A DNA stretch of 64,000 bases from positions 1,240,001 through 1,304,000 of the forward strand of contig NZ_JACHDR010000001.1 of the NCBI RefSeq assembly GCF_014201135.1. The letters run 5' to 3'. Below the pieces are notes generated by a model. It was not told the origin of the DNA. It saw nothing but the letters and a program-made list of their open reading frames with translations, and did no database searches. Source of the DNA: Neomicrococcus aestuarii (GTDB taxonomy: Bacteria > Actinomycetota > Actinomycetes > Actinomycetales > Micrococcaceae). Position numbers and translations under genes: made by a program. The first letter of the stretch is position 1. Each line of letters opens with the position of its first letter. Shown here one piece after another: positions 17,267 to 25,803 of the stretch.

Positions 17267-18441
17267 CAATTGGCCTCCACCGCGGTCTTCGTGAGCGCGC
17301 GCCCTGTGAGAAGCATGATGACGAGAGCGATCGCTGTCAGCACCGAGGCGACCCAAATCGGCGCGATCAACCCCAGCCCGGTCGCGAGCCCGAACGCACC
17401 AAGCACCGGCCCCGCGGCAGCTCCGATGTTCAGCGCCGCGGTGGCGTATGAACCGCCCATCGTTGGCGCACCCGATGCTGCATACAGCACGCGCGTGATC
17501 AGAGTGCTGCCAACACCGAACGACAGAAAGCCCTGAATCAGGACGAGGACGATAAGCGCAACGGGATGGGACGCGACCACTGCCAACACGATCCAGCCTG
17601 TCAGCAATAGCGGTCCGCCGACTGCGAGCACGAGGCCAGGTCGTTGATCTGATAGGCGTCCTGCGATCGTGACGCCAAGGAACGATCCGATGCCGAACAT
17701 CACCAGCACGATGGACACCCACCCATCAGTCAAGCCCGCGGTCTTGGTCACGACGGGTGCCAGGAAGGTGAATGCTGCAAAGGTCCCTCCGTTGATCAGC
17801 GCCCCGAGTGCCATGGCCAAGATGAGCCGCGGCGTCGCCAACTGGCTGAGCTCGACACGGAGCCTTGGTGAGGTCGCGCTAGTCGCGCTCCGACCAACGT
17901 TGTTCGCGACTCCACGAATGACTCCAACGGCCGCGGGAATACAGAGGATGGCGATCGCCCAGAACGTCGTTCGCCAACCCAGCGCTGTGCCGAGCAGTGC
18001 CCCGGCGGGGACGCCCACTACGGTTGCGATCGTCGTGCCGGAGAGCAGGATCGACAGTGCACGCCCCTTCTGATTCGCTGGTACGAGGGTTGTGGCCGTG
18101 CTCAGTGCTACGGCGAGGAATCCTGCGTTTGCGAGAGCGCTGAGCACCCTGGTGATGAGCAGGAGAGAGAACACGGGTGTCATCGCTCCGATGACGTGGC
18201 TTCCCGCGAAAACGATAAGGCAGACGATCAATGTGAGCCGCGGTGGCCAACGGCGAGCGAACGCCGCCATCACTGGTGCGCCGATGACCATACCGACCGC
18301 GAATGCAGAGGTCAGCAGGCCTGCAGTGCCGACCGAGACGTCAAGTTCGGTCGCGATCGCAGGGAGTAACCCCGCGAGCATAAATTCTGAAGTGCCCATG
18401 ACGAAGACCGCCAGGGCAAGCATGTATAAAGCAAAAGGCAT
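17266..18441 (-). CDS. cmx: Chloramphenicol efflux protein Cmx
   Basis: This 391-residue major facilitator exports chloramphenicol across the membrane. Twelve membrane segments are evident. Length and text agree closely with the corynebacterial Cmx protein as I remember it, from MPFALYMLALAVF at the start to the TKTAVEAN tail. The ATG at 18441 is preceded by GGAG. Upstream lie a 21-codon leader frame (18545-18610) and a hairpin (18517-18539), which point to drug-induced attenuation. The stop codon overlaps the start of the transposase relic. Resistance in this strain is expected but untested. Confidence 0.93.
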   Translation of the reverse strand: MPFALYMLALAVFVMGTSEFMLAGLLPAIATELDVSVGTAGLLTSAFAVGMVIGAPVMAAFARRWPPRLTLIVCLIVFAGSHVIGAMTPVFSLLLITRVLSALANAGFLAVALSTATTLVPANQKGRALSILLSGTTIATVVGVPAGALLGTALGWRTTFWAIAILCIPAAVGVIRGVANNVGRSATSATSPRLRVELSQLATPRLILAMALGALINGGTFAAFTFLAPVVTKTAGLTDGWVSIVLVMFGIGSFLGVTIAGRLSDQRPGLVLAVGGPLLLTGWIVLAVVASHPVALIVLVLIQGFLSFGVGSTLITRVLYAASGAPTMGGSYATAALNIGAAAGPVLGAFGLATGLGLIAPIWVASVLTAIALVIMLLTGRALTKTAVEAN

Positions 18442-18516
18442 CGAGTACTCCGAGGTGTGAGATCAAGAGATGGTTCTTCTTGTCACCACGGCCAGCGCCC
18501 CGGGTACGCCAGACAT

Positions 18517-18539
18517 ACGCCCACAGAGATCGTGGGCGT
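18517..18539 (-). promoter_or_regulatory. Hairpin between cmx leader peptide and cmx
   Basis: ACGCCCAC (18517-18524) pairs with GTGGGCGT (18532-18539) across a 7-nt loop. It starts 5 nt after the leader-peptide stop codon. No U-run follows, so translational rather than transcriptional attenuation is the likelier mode. Confidence 0.55.
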
Positions 18540-18544
18540 TGTAA

Positions 18545-18610
18545 CTAGTGGTTCAAGGGGCTGGCGGCGTGACCGACAACCCCTGACCTGTCTGATTCGG
18601 GACTCGACAT
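18545..18610 (-). CDS. Leader peptide upstream of cmx
   Basis: A 21-residue frame begins MSSPESDRSG and ends SPLNH before TAG. Its ATG lies 7 nt after a -10-like TAGAGT (18618-18623), so the mRNA is probably leaderless and the ribosome starts here. A hairpin follows at once, and cmx begins about 100 nt further on. The same start, MSSP, opens the leader peptide at 25792-25845. Leader peptides that sense ribosome-bound drugs are well known for chloramphenicol and macrolide resistance genes; the role here is inferred. Confidence 0.5.
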   Translation of the reverse strand: MSSPESDRSGVVGHAASPLNH

Positions 18611-18623
18611 ACCCCAAACTCTA

Positions 18624-18858
18624 CACGCCTTCAATGGCGAGCGGTCTGGACAGATACTTCTTGAATAGGCACGGGGTCATTGCGCGCGGGGGCAGAACAA
18701 CGTCCCTGGACATCACCGGACTGACGAGAATGCCGGAGAGTCCGCCATGACCGCGGTCGTCTCGTGAGCAATCCGTCCGTCTCCGCGTAGCTAGCTGCAA
18801 GAATCGGGTTTGCCGCCCTCCAGTGATCTGGCGAGGACCGATGTGGCCGAATTGATGT
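18624..18858. other. Gap between cmx promoter and methyltransferase gene
   Basis: Apart from the transposon end at 18700-18716 I see no gene or clear signal. The stretch past 18717 up to the methyltransferase stop codon holds no obvious terminator. Confidence 0.5.
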
Positions 18859-19935
18859 TCAGCGGCCCAACCGAGATTGAATCAACGGCAAGTATGCCGG
18901 ATCCTTCTCCACCGCCACCACTCGAAACCCAGCGCTGACTGCGGCCTCGATGGTGGTCCCGGATCCGGCGAACGGTTCCAACACGGTGCCGCCCGGCGGG
19001 GTGAGCAGGGTGATCAGCCAGCGCATGAGTCCGAGCGGTTTCACTGTCGAATGCGACACCCCGAACGCGCGGGGACGTTCGGCCTGTGAAGGCTTGTGTT
19101 CAAAACGGAAGATGGGGAATTTCCGTGACAGCGACTCGCCCTGCCACGTCCCCGTCAACACATCTAAAGAGTCCGCCTGGGACGCATCGAAAGCGACATT
19201 CGTCGGCCACCGGTCATCGGCAAACCGGGCTCCGTCAATGTTGATCCCGCCGACACCATGCGCGAGCACGTTCCGGACTGTGTTCTGCTCGGGTGGCTTG
19301 CGGGCGATGATGATCGGCTCGAACGCCGGACGCAACGCCGTGCCCCACCCCTCCCAGAGCTGTGCGTCTTCCGTCACGGGTGTGCCCTTCGAGAGCACCG
19401 TGCGCGTCGCACCGAGCACACCATCATGCTCGGTGGTCTGCACCGTACGGTCGGGACGGTGCGCACCGTGGTGTTTGTCGAGTGCGTGCGAAAGGTCCAT
19501 CGACTTCGGCATCCCAGTGGTGTGCAGCCAGGCAATCTGATCCCGGATCTCAAACCCGGCGTCCTCGATGCCGCGCACCATCCTGTGCCATGTGCGTGCA
19601 CCACCGAACACTGCAATGTGTGCGCCCGGCTTCAGCGCGTGCAATGCGCCGTGCGCCCAAGCGGTGCACCAGGCCTCGAATATCTCTGGCCCAGTCATTG
19701 CGCTGGTATCGAGGTGAGAGAGGGAGTCGCGGAACCCACTGGCGTCGTCCCAGGAGTGCCCGTTGAAGCTGAGCCCGTAGGGCGGGTCGGTGACCAGGGC
19801 ATCGATACTCGCCGCCGTGAGGAGCGGGAGGAGCTGGACGGTATCGCCCTCGTAGAGCGTGACCTGGTCGTCGGCGTAGCTGGGTGCGGGTAAGTGCCCG
19901 GCGGGCATAGCCGGTGGCGGCGTGGGGTCGGGCAT
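18859..19935 (-). CDS. Orphan site-specific DNA methyltransferase (N4-C/N6-A type)
   Basis: This 358-residue enzyme transfers a methyl group from S-adenosylmethionine to adenine or cytosine amino groups in DNA. The catalytic DPPY is at residues 50-53 and the cofactor motif EPFAGSGTT at about 320-328. Catalytic before cofactor motif is the beta-type order common in phage and plasmid methyltransferases. No restriction endonuclease is adjacent, so it may protect the element from host restriction or mark its DNA. The ATG at 19935 follows AGGGAG. A CGYACCTG box 62 nt upstream shows it belongs to the backbone gene set rather than to the neighbouring transposon. Target sequence cannot be read. Confidence 0.85.
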   Translation of the reverse strand: MPDPTPPPAMPAGHLPAPSYADDQVTLYEGDTVQLLPLLTAASIDALVTDPPYGLSFNGHSWDDASGFRDSLSHLDTSAMTGPEIFEAWCTAWAHGALHALKPGAHIAVFGGARTWHRMVRGIEDAGFEIRDQIAWLHTTGMPKSMDLSHALDKHHGAHRPDRTVQTTEHDGVLGATRTVLSKGTPVTEDAQLWEGWGTALRPAFEPIIIARKPPEQNTVRNVLAHGVGGINIDGARFADDRWPTNVAFDASQADSLDVLTGTWQGESLSRKFPIFRFEHKPSQAERPRAFGVSHSTVKPLGLMRWLITLLTPPGGTVLEPFAGSGTTIEAAVSAGFRVVAVEKDPAYLPLIQSRLGR

Positions 19936-19997
19936 GGTGGAGCTCCCTGCTGTTCGGGGCATGTCCGCCGCTGTGTCGGCATGACAGGCTCACCCAG

Positions 19998-20005
19998 CAG
20001 GTACG
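19998..20005 (-). promoter_or_regulatory. CGYACCTG box, copy J
   Basis: CGTACCTG, 62 nt before the methyltransferase start, continuing CTGGGTGAGCC (ACC-n5-GGT). Confidence 0.5.
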
Positions 20006-20023
20006 GGGCCAACCGCAGAACGA

Positions 20024-20052
20024 CGAGGCGACACAAGCCACGTGTCGCCTCG
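20024..20052. repeat. 11-bp inverted repeat
   Basis: CGAGGCGACAC and GTGTCGCCTCG enclose AAGCCAC. No U-run follows on either strand. It could be an mRNA-stabilising hairpin or a binding site near the edge of the cargo. Confidence 0.5.
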
Positions 20053-20338
20053 AGCCGAGAGCGCCGATTTCACCGCTTCGTGCCATCCGACGAGCCGATC
20101 GAGTTTCGCTGATTCCCAGTGCCTCAGATCTCCCACACACGATCGGCAATCAACGTGAAATCGCCGACCCGGCCACCACCATTCGCTACCTGGCGAAATT
20201 GGCGGAGGTGGTCCGGCCACATCCTCCCAATGCTGACAGCTTAAAATGTTGGGCCGGAAACCTGCCGAGTATCCCTGCGGCACAAGTCGGTAGATTTTAC
20301 CATCTTGTATGCGAACCTGCTGTCATATGCTGATTGAC

Positions 20339-21256
20339 ATGGCACCGAAACCTGAGTTCACATCCGACGACTACGTGGATCCCAACGTTCCCGAAGACGA
20401 ATTGCGCATCCGCTCCGACCATCCGCAGGTCCGAGACCTGTCTTACGACCGCAGTCGCATGCGCCAGCTAAATGACCTCTACAAAGGCGCAATGTTCGAC
20501 CCCGGTTGGGATCGAAATGATGCACTCGATCCCGATGACGAATCGACTTGGCAAACCGAGCGCCTCGAGCTTTACATCAAGGAACGTGCGCGCGGCAAAG
20601 GATACGTCTCTGACTTCATCTACAACAGTCGAGACTTACCCGTCACTGTTTATGGCATTCTGATCAATCGCGGCCGGGGGCTGGAGATTGCTGAGCTAGA
20701 ACTCTTCCGAACCTCTTGGGGATACTTTGATGACTGGGGCGACTTCGTCGGCGAGGATGGCAACGACCAGCAGAAAGAACGCAGCGAACCTGAGCAGCTC
20801 ATCACCAGCGATGTCTTGCGACGGATCCCACTTGGAAGAATCGTCGCAATGGCGCAGCAATCCCTGGCCCACGAGGCATGGCGCACCGATGGCCTCCAGG
20901 TTCTCATGGGACGGGATCGTGGACCCGACGAACTTACTTCCGAAGAAGTCAACGCCCTCGAGTCAGGCGCGCGTGCCGCCAAGCAGACCAAACGAGGACG
21001 CCCGCCACTTCCGGACAGCACCCTCACCGAGATTGCACACGCATATCTCGAAGAAGCACCTGCTGGAGTCGGTCTCCTCAAACGTCTCGCAGCACGCTTC
21101 GATCGTCCAGAGGCGACCGTCAGAGACTGGATCGCCTCTGCACGCCGCGAAGGGTTCCTCACTCCCGCGATTCCCGGAAAACGGGGCGCAGGTCCGGGAC
21201 CTCGGCTCACCACGGATCAGACGCGACGTAGCCCGGGAGTGGACAATGCAGGTTGA
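20339..21256 (+). CDS. HTH protein heading a three-gene cargo cluster
   Basis: This 305-residue soluble protein begins with an acidic region (SDDYVDPNVPEDELR) and ends with a winged or simple helix-turn-helix domain (about 235-290: LAARFDRPEATVRDWIASAR) followed by a Gly/Pro-rich tail. It probably binds DNA and may control the cluster. ATG 20339 lies 7 nt after TATGCT, which suggests a leaderless mRNA; an earlier in-frame start would overlap this promoter. The next gene starts 11 nt before this stop codon. Function of the N-terminal two thirds is unknown. Confidence 0.65.
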   Translation: MAPKPEFTSDDYVDPNVPEDELRIRSDHPQVRDLSYDRSRMRQLNDLYKGAMFDPGWDRNDALDPDDESTWQTERLELYIKERARGKGYVSDFIYNSRDLPVTVYGILINRGRGLEIAELELFRTSWGYFDDWGDFVGEDGNDQQKERSEPEQLITSDVLRRIPLGRIVAMAQQSLAHEAWRTDGLQVLMGRDRGPDELTSEEVNALESGARAAKQTKRGRPPLPDSTLTEIAHAYLEEAPAGVGLLKRLAARFDRPEATVRDWIASARREGFLTPAIPGKRGAGPGPRLTTDQTRRSPGVDNAG

Positions 21257-22067
21257 AATGGACCCAGAGGAGACTGTCGCAAAGCTCTGGCAGGCGTGCG
21301 ACCGTTGGACGGAACGTGCCGAGTGCTTCGAGAAGCTTGCGGATGCAGGGTTCCCTGACGGTTCACGACTACACCGAGATAATGCCAGCGCAACCGTCGG
21401 CGAGGACTCGCTCGCCGTATCGAGGTATGTCCAGGAGCGAGCGAGGAACGCTGCACGGATGCTGCGTGCACTACATCGGGATATCTTCAAGACTGAACCA
21501 GGGCGTTTCCACCTGGACGCGACGGTGCTGTACCCGCTGATGCGCGCTGCCATCGAGGATGCGACGACGATCGCTTGGCTTCAGGCTCCCGAGGATCGCA
21601 AGGAACGCCTCACCCGAGCGTTCCGTGCGCTATTCACCGACTCGCTCTATTTCACAGAGAACCACCTGCTTCTGGCTACTGCTGCACCTACCGTCGGCGC
21701 TGTGCCTGTGGAGATGGGTGAGGCACTTTCGGCGCACATCACTGCTGAGAGGACAGCAACACGGACACACTTCGAACGCCTCGCGGGCGAGTTGGGGCTC
21801 GACGTTTCCGAGTCGACGAGGAAGCTGACTACCAGCGCGCCGGTAAAGGTCCACTACGGCGATAACAGCGTGGAGTTTGCTACTTGGAAGTTTCTGAGCG
21901 ACCTGAGCCACTTCTCTTTCATGATGTTGCGACACCTCGCGACCACACCGATCCCTGGCACACCGACACCTTTGCTCCATGCAACGATGCTCCAGTTCGC
22001 TCAGACAGTTAACCGAGTGTGCAGTGACGCAGCCGAGCGGATCGAACAGTCCGCATCCATCAGATAG
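21246..22067 (+). CDS. Hypothetical helical protein of cargo cluster (first of a related pair)
   Basis: This 273-residue protein is all-helical by pattern. A central segment (YPLMRAAIEDATTIAWL, then P and EDRKERLTRAF) and a later SDLSHFSFMMLRH resemble the matching parts of the protein encoded at 22171-23019. Such an arrangement occurs in uncharacterised actinobacterial proteins; a HEPN-like fold is possible but unproven. The start inside the previous gene implies translational coupling. I cannot name a function. Confidence 0.6.
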   Translation: MQVEMDPEETVAKLWQACDRWTERAECFEKLADAGFPDGSRLHRDNASATVGEDSLAVSRYVQERARNAARMLRALHRDIFKTEPGRFHLDATVLYPLMRAAIEDATTIAWLQAPEDRKERLTRAFRALFTDSLYFTENHLLLATAAPTVGAVPVEMGEALSAHITAERTATRTHFERLAGELGLDVSESTRKLTTSAPVKVHYGDNSVEFATWKFLSDLSHFSFMMLRHLATTPIPGTPTPLLHATMLQFAQTVNRVCSDAAERIEQSASIR

Positions 22068-22170
22068 AAACGACTCTTACAATGGCACATTCACTCCATT
22101 CGTCAATGACCCGCGCGCTAAAATGTCGGTTCGCGAAGCCCTGGGAACGCGAGACGGATAGGTTACGACC

Positions 22171-23019
22171 ATGACGAAGCGGCGGTCCAGGACAAACCCT
22201 CAACTTGCCGAGGACAACGAGTGGCTACGTCGGCTAGATCGAATCTCGTTGGCCGTCGACGCCTGGCGGAAACGCGCCGAGAACCCGACGTCGCCTGAGC
22301 ATGGAAGCTCGCTCGCGGCCGACTCCATGGAGGGGCTAAGTGTCGAGAACCCCATCTGGTACTCGATGTGCATCTCTTCCGAGCACCTAGATTTCGCAAT
22401 CGACGCCATGCGGGCAACGAGCACGATGTATCCGACCGCCTATATGACCGTCGCGCGAACTGCGTTTGTCGCGGCCGTGAACGCGGTGTGGATGCTCGCA
22501 CCGTCAGCGCGGCAAGAGCGTCGCGAGCGTGCGCTCAAGCTCCGTGCCGATGATCTTCGCGTTCAGGTGACATCTTTTCGCGATATGAAGATCCCGGACG
22601 GTAAACCCCAGGAAGCTCGCGCCGACCTCTTGGACCAGCTGCGTGAGCGGCAGGCCAGCCTGCAGTCGGTGGCGAAGTCACTCAGCATGACGGAAGATGT
22701 CACAAAGATCAGGTTCAATCAGACCAAGGCGATCGACTGGGTGGCTGAGCATATGCACGGCGTCGACGATGATCTCCTCATCGGTGCCACGCAATCCGTC
22801 TGGCGATCAGGCAGCGCGGCGGCTCACGCGCAGTACCACTTCGGCATTATGCGAGTCGACCGTAACGAGACGGTACGCGATGCTGGGGGCGGTTCGGTCG
22901 TGCGGCTCCGCGGCGATCTTGATAGCGACGTTGGCCCGGCCTTGGCAGCGGCAGCCATGACGCTGAGCGAAGCATTTCGGCTGTACGATCTCCGGCGCGT
23001 ATCCCACGACCGCACTTGA
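22171..23019 (+). CDS. Hypothetical helical protein of cargo cluster (second of a related pair)
   Basis: This 282-residue helical protein shares with the preceding one an Arg/Ala-rich helix before a Trp and Pro (NAVWMLAPSARQERRERAL) and a later Ser/His segment (WRSGSAAAHAQYHFGIM). It has its own promoter-like TAGGTT (22159-22164) exactly 6 nt before the ATG, so it can be made from a leaderless mRNA independently of the upstream pair. Two related proteins plus an HTH protein hint at a toxin-antitoxin or abortive-infection type cassette, but no catalytic motif is visible. Confidence 0.6.
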   Translation: MTKRRSRTNPQLAEDNEWLRRLDRISLAVDAWRKRAENPTSPEHGSSLAADSMEGLSVENPIWYSMCISSEHLDFAIDAMRATSTMYPTAYMTVARTAFVAAVNAVWMLAPSARQERRERALKLRADDLRVQVTSFRDMKIPDGKPQEARADLLDQLRERQASLQSVAKSLSMTEDVTKIRFNQTKAIDWVAEHMHGVDDDLLIGATQSVWRSGSAAAHAQYHFGIMRVDRNETVRDAGGGSVVRLRGDLDSDVGPALAAAAMTLSEAFRLYDLRRVSHDRT

Positions 23020-23109
23020 CTGTTGGCCGACCACGGAGGGCGTCGGGAGTTGCGGGTCTGCCACGGTGACGCAGACGTTTCTTGACTGAGGCTCAAGGTT
23101 GCGCGTAGT

Positions 23110-24018
23110 TCAAGGGAGCCGCGCGGGTATCGAATATAGTTCGTGACTTTCGTTGTGCTTGAAGCGCGCATAGGCGCGAGGGGCCACCCCGTATCTTTGC
23201 TTGAAGGCTCGCGATGCAACAGCAGGGTCGCTCCACCCGACGGCTGAAGCGATCTCTCCCACACCGAGTCTCGTGGTGGCAAGAAGCTCGGCCATTTGGT
23301 CTGTTCTCAGCTGACGAAGATATGCCGCCGGTGATATCCCAACCTGGGCACGAAATAGTCGGGCCAGTTGCGAGCCTGACAACGCGACCTCGCGGGCCAA
23401 CACGTCAATCCGCCATGGACGCCCCAGATCGGCACGCATCAGTGCGATAGCCAGCGTCACCTCCCGACGCGGGGTTACCCCCGTAGCCATCGACACCTCG
23501 CTGAAATCCGATGGGATACCGTTCAGATGCCCCACCGCATGGAACACACTCGTTGCCATCGACAGCAGTGCGAAATCCCCGCCGTCACTATTACCCAGGC
23601 GCGCCAAGCGTCCAAGCGTTGGGGCAAGGTCACGCATCGCTGAGGCGGCCAGTTGCAACTGCTGGAGTTGTGGTTCGCATTTAAGCGCGCGGTGCAGATT
23701 GTGCACAAGGGGATGCGTAGCCGATAGCCATCGCATTTGATCGACCAGATACTCAGGATGGAAATAGAACGTCACCGTTCGTGCATGTCCGTCAGGGAAT
23801 CCTCGACATTCGATACCTGCCGGAATCGTAAGAATGCTCCCCGATTCTAATAGCACCTCTCCCAAGGGTGAGGACACTCGCGCCCATCCCGAGATCGTGA
23901 ACACAACCTTCACGGAGTCCACCACCACTGGCCCCGAATCGACATACGCAGTCTGTTCACGCACCGCCAGTGGGATCATGCCCGGATCGGGCATGATCCC
24001 CTCAGAAACGATTGTCAT
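23110..24018 (-). CDS. AraC-family transcriptional regulator
   Basis: This 302-residue regulator has a cupin-like ligand-binding N-terminal domain (about 20-110) and a C-terminal double helix-turn-helix (about 195-290) with the typical second-helix region (GVGEIASAVGWSDPAVASRAFK). The ATG at 24018 is preceded by GAGGG. It lies downstream of, and in the same direction as, the DHA2 exporter, with a strong palindrome between. Control of that exporter is a reasonable guess, though its ligand is unknown. Confidence 0.85.
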   Translation of the reverse strand: MTIVSEGIMPDPGMIPLAVREQTAYVDSGPVVVDSVKVVFTISGWARVSSPLGEVLLESGSILTIPAGIECRGFPDGHARTVTFYFHPEYLVDQMRWLSATHPLVHNLHRALKCEPQLQQLQLAASAMRDLAPTLGRLARLGNSDGGDFALLSMATSVFHAVGHLNGIPSDFSEVSMATGVTPRREVTLAIALMRADLGRPWRIDVLAREVALSGSQLARLFRAQVGISPAAYLRQLRTDQMAELLATTRLGVGEIASAVGWSDPAVASRAFKQRYGVAPRAYARFKHNESHELYSIPARLP

Positions 24019-24155
24019 TGACCCTCGCTTCGGTGAAGACGACCTTCAGCTGATTGGTCGGCTGATGGACCTTCCAGTAGGCAGCACCGCACATCGCGCC
24101 TGAGCATGGAGAAGCAGCGTGCCCGATACTCGGACGCGGCACGGCACAATGAAGC

Positions 24156-24191
24156 GTTCTGCTTTGAGCCACGAGTGGTTCAAAGCAGAAC
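24156..24191. repeat. Long palindrome between exporter and regulator genes
   Basis: GTTCTGCTTTGA (24156-24167) pairs exactly with 24180-24191. The intervening GCCAC and GTGGT extend the stem with one mismatch. It lies 90 nt past the exporter stop and 138 nt before the regulator start. A U-run is lacking; it may be a terminator-like hairpin or the operator of the AraC protein. Confidence 0.6.
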
Positions 24192-24280
24192 TTCTCAGTC
24201 GTCATGTTCGACATAGCTAGGTGGTCAGTCGAAGTTCGGAAGTATCCGCACGATTCTCCATTTTGCGTGGATGATCTGTG

Positions 24281-25690
24281 TCATGACGCGGTCACTTCTG
24301 CGTCGCTTGATACAGCTATCCGGATTCGGGAGGCTAGGAGGCCCGCGGCAACGAGTCCGATGATCGCCAAGATGCTGGCGACAAAGTACGGAGTATTCCC
24401 AGAAAATGCTGGCGCAAACCCGATCCCGAGATAGATTGCTATCCCGGTTGAACCGCCTAGCTGGTCAGCAGCTCTTTGCACTCCGGAAGCGATGCCTGCA
24501 TCCTGTTCAGTGACACCAGTAACAGAGACATATTGAAGCCCGACGAGACCGAAGCCCATGCCTGCTGCGATCAGGATCATGGCAGGGATCATTGCGGGTG
24601 CCGGTGCGTGCAAATGGACGACTAGGGCAATTGATGCCATGGCCAGTGCTGTGAATACAAGGCCAGCAAGGATGCACACGCGAGCACCCCAACGGCCAAG
24701 CAAGCGCGGCACGTATGTCACCGCAACTACCAGTGACACAGCCAATGGGACGAGCATGAGCCCTGTGGCGAGCGGGCTCAGGCCCAGACGATCCTGAAGG
24801 TAGAACGTGAAGAGCAAGAATGATGTCGACAATGCAGCGCTCAACAGCGCAGTTGACGCGTTTGCCAGTGTTCTCGCACGGTGTCGGAAGAAGCTAATCG
24901 GAACCATAGGGTTCGCGGCTTTTCGTTCGAACACGACGAAAAGTGTGCCGCATATGAACGACGCCAGAATCGCGAGGATCCAGATCATCGGATAGCGGCT
25001 TGACCCCGCTTCGACGATGCCGAAAACAAAAAGGAGGGGTGTAACCGTGAGCAAGACCGCACCGCGCAGGTCGAGCGGAACGCGTTCAAGTGAGCGTCCG
25101 GGCGGAACGAGGAAACTTGTAGCGACGAGAACAATGGCGACAAATGGAATAGCTACCAAGAAGATCGATCGCCATCCCAAGAACTCTGTGATGATTCCGG
25201 AAAGTACGAACCCGAGCACCAAGCCACAGCTGGCGACAGCAGCCCATACGCCCAGCGCGCGTGAACGCGGAGTCCCCTCGGGGAACAGCATGACAATAAT
25301 GGCCATTGCCGCGGGCAGAGCGAGCGCTTCGCCAACGCCTTGAAGAAGTCTCGCCGCAACAAGGATAGGAAATGACCATGCTGTTCCCGCGAGCAGTGAG
25401 GCTGCACCGAAAATTGCAGTCCCAGCAAGGAGGATGCGCCGCCGCCCAAACATGTCACCAAGACGACCGCCGAGCATCAGAAGGCCACCACCAGCGATTG
25501 TGTACGCGACCACGACCCAGGTGAGCTGACGCTCGCTAGCGCCGAACTCCGCTCCGATCGAGGGCAATGCGACATTAACAACAGTCACATCGATAGCGAT
25601 AAAAAACTGCAGCATCGCAAGGCAGACCAAGGTCAGCCAAGCGCGCACCGATGAGTCACTTCGGCGCGAAGAAAAAGTATGAAAAGACAC
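24281..25690 (-). CDS. DHA2-family (14-TM) drug exporter
   Basis: This 469-residue major facilitator should export a drug by proton antiport. The N-terminus has the DHA2 motif around FFIAIDVTVVNVALPSI, followed by the GGRLGDMFGRRR loop and a motif C-like segment; about fourteen membrane segments can be counted. I chose the GTG at 25690 because GGAG precedes it by 6 nt and family proteins start near here; a GTG at 25753 would add 21 residues without a ribosome site. A leader peptide and terminator (25781-25845) precede it, so expression is probably induced by a ribosome-targeting drug. Substrate is not identifiable. Confidence 0.8.
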   Translation of the reverse strand: MSFHTFSSRRSDSSVRAWLTLVCLAMLQFFIAIDVTVVNVALPSIGAEFGASERQLTWVVVAYTIAGGGLLMLGGRLGDMFGRRRILLAGTAIFGAASLLAGTAWSFPILVAARLLQGVGEALALPAAMAIIVMLFPEGTPRSRALGVWAAVASCGLVLGFVLSGIITEFLGWRSIFLVAIPFVAIVLVATSFLVPPGRSLERVPLDLRGAVLLTVTPLLFVFGIVEAGSSRYPMIWILAILASFICGTLFVVFERKAANPMVPISFFRHRARTLANASTALLSAALSTSFLLFTFYLQDRLGLSPLATGLMLVPLAVSLVVAVTYVPRLLGRWGARVCILAGLVFTALAMASIALVVHLHAPAPAMIPAMILIAAGMGFGLVGLQYVSVTGVTEQDAGIASGVQRAADQLGGSTGIAIYLGIGFAPAFSGNTPYFVASILAIIGLVAAGLLASRIRIAVSSDAEVTAS

Positions 25691-25780
25691 TAAAGGCTCC
25701 GTTGTTCGAGAATGAACCCCGGGCAGCACAAAACGCCGCTCCGGGTAGATCACGAAGCGTCGGAAACGTTAAAAGAAGGA

Positions 25781-25803
25781 ACGCTCCGCCGCTAGCGGAG
25801 CGT
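25781..25803 (-). terminator. Attenuator terminator before DHA2 exporter
   Basis: On the minus strand ACGCTCCGC, CTAGC-containing loop, GCGGAGCGT is followed by TCCTTCTTTT. The leader-peptide stop codon TAG lies in the loop. The exporter start is 90 nt downstream. A small upstream hairpin (GCGAC/GTCGC, 25814-25827) could compete with it. Confidence 0.65.

Larger units (their letters stand above)
16281..18716 (-). mobile_element. Tn5564-like transposon carrying cmx
   Basis: The unit is bounded by an exact 17-bp inverted repeat, GTGATGTCCAGGGACGT at 16281-16297 and its complement at 18700-18716, and contains cmx and the decayed IS481-family transposase. Established knowledge: cmx is carried by Tn5564 of Corynebacterium striatum plasmid pTP10 together with an IS481-family transposase. 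I see no target-site duplication at the two ends. The unit sits between a backbone hypothetical gene and the methyltransferase. With a broken transposase it can move only with help in trans. Confidence 0.75.
19936..20338. other. Divergent intergenic region
   Basis: Contains the box at 19998-20005, the hairpin at 20024-20052, and at its right end TATGCT (20326-20331) placed 7 nt before the ATG of the next gene. No gene is seen in the remaining 250 nt, which mark the border between backbone and cargo. Confidence 0.5.
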
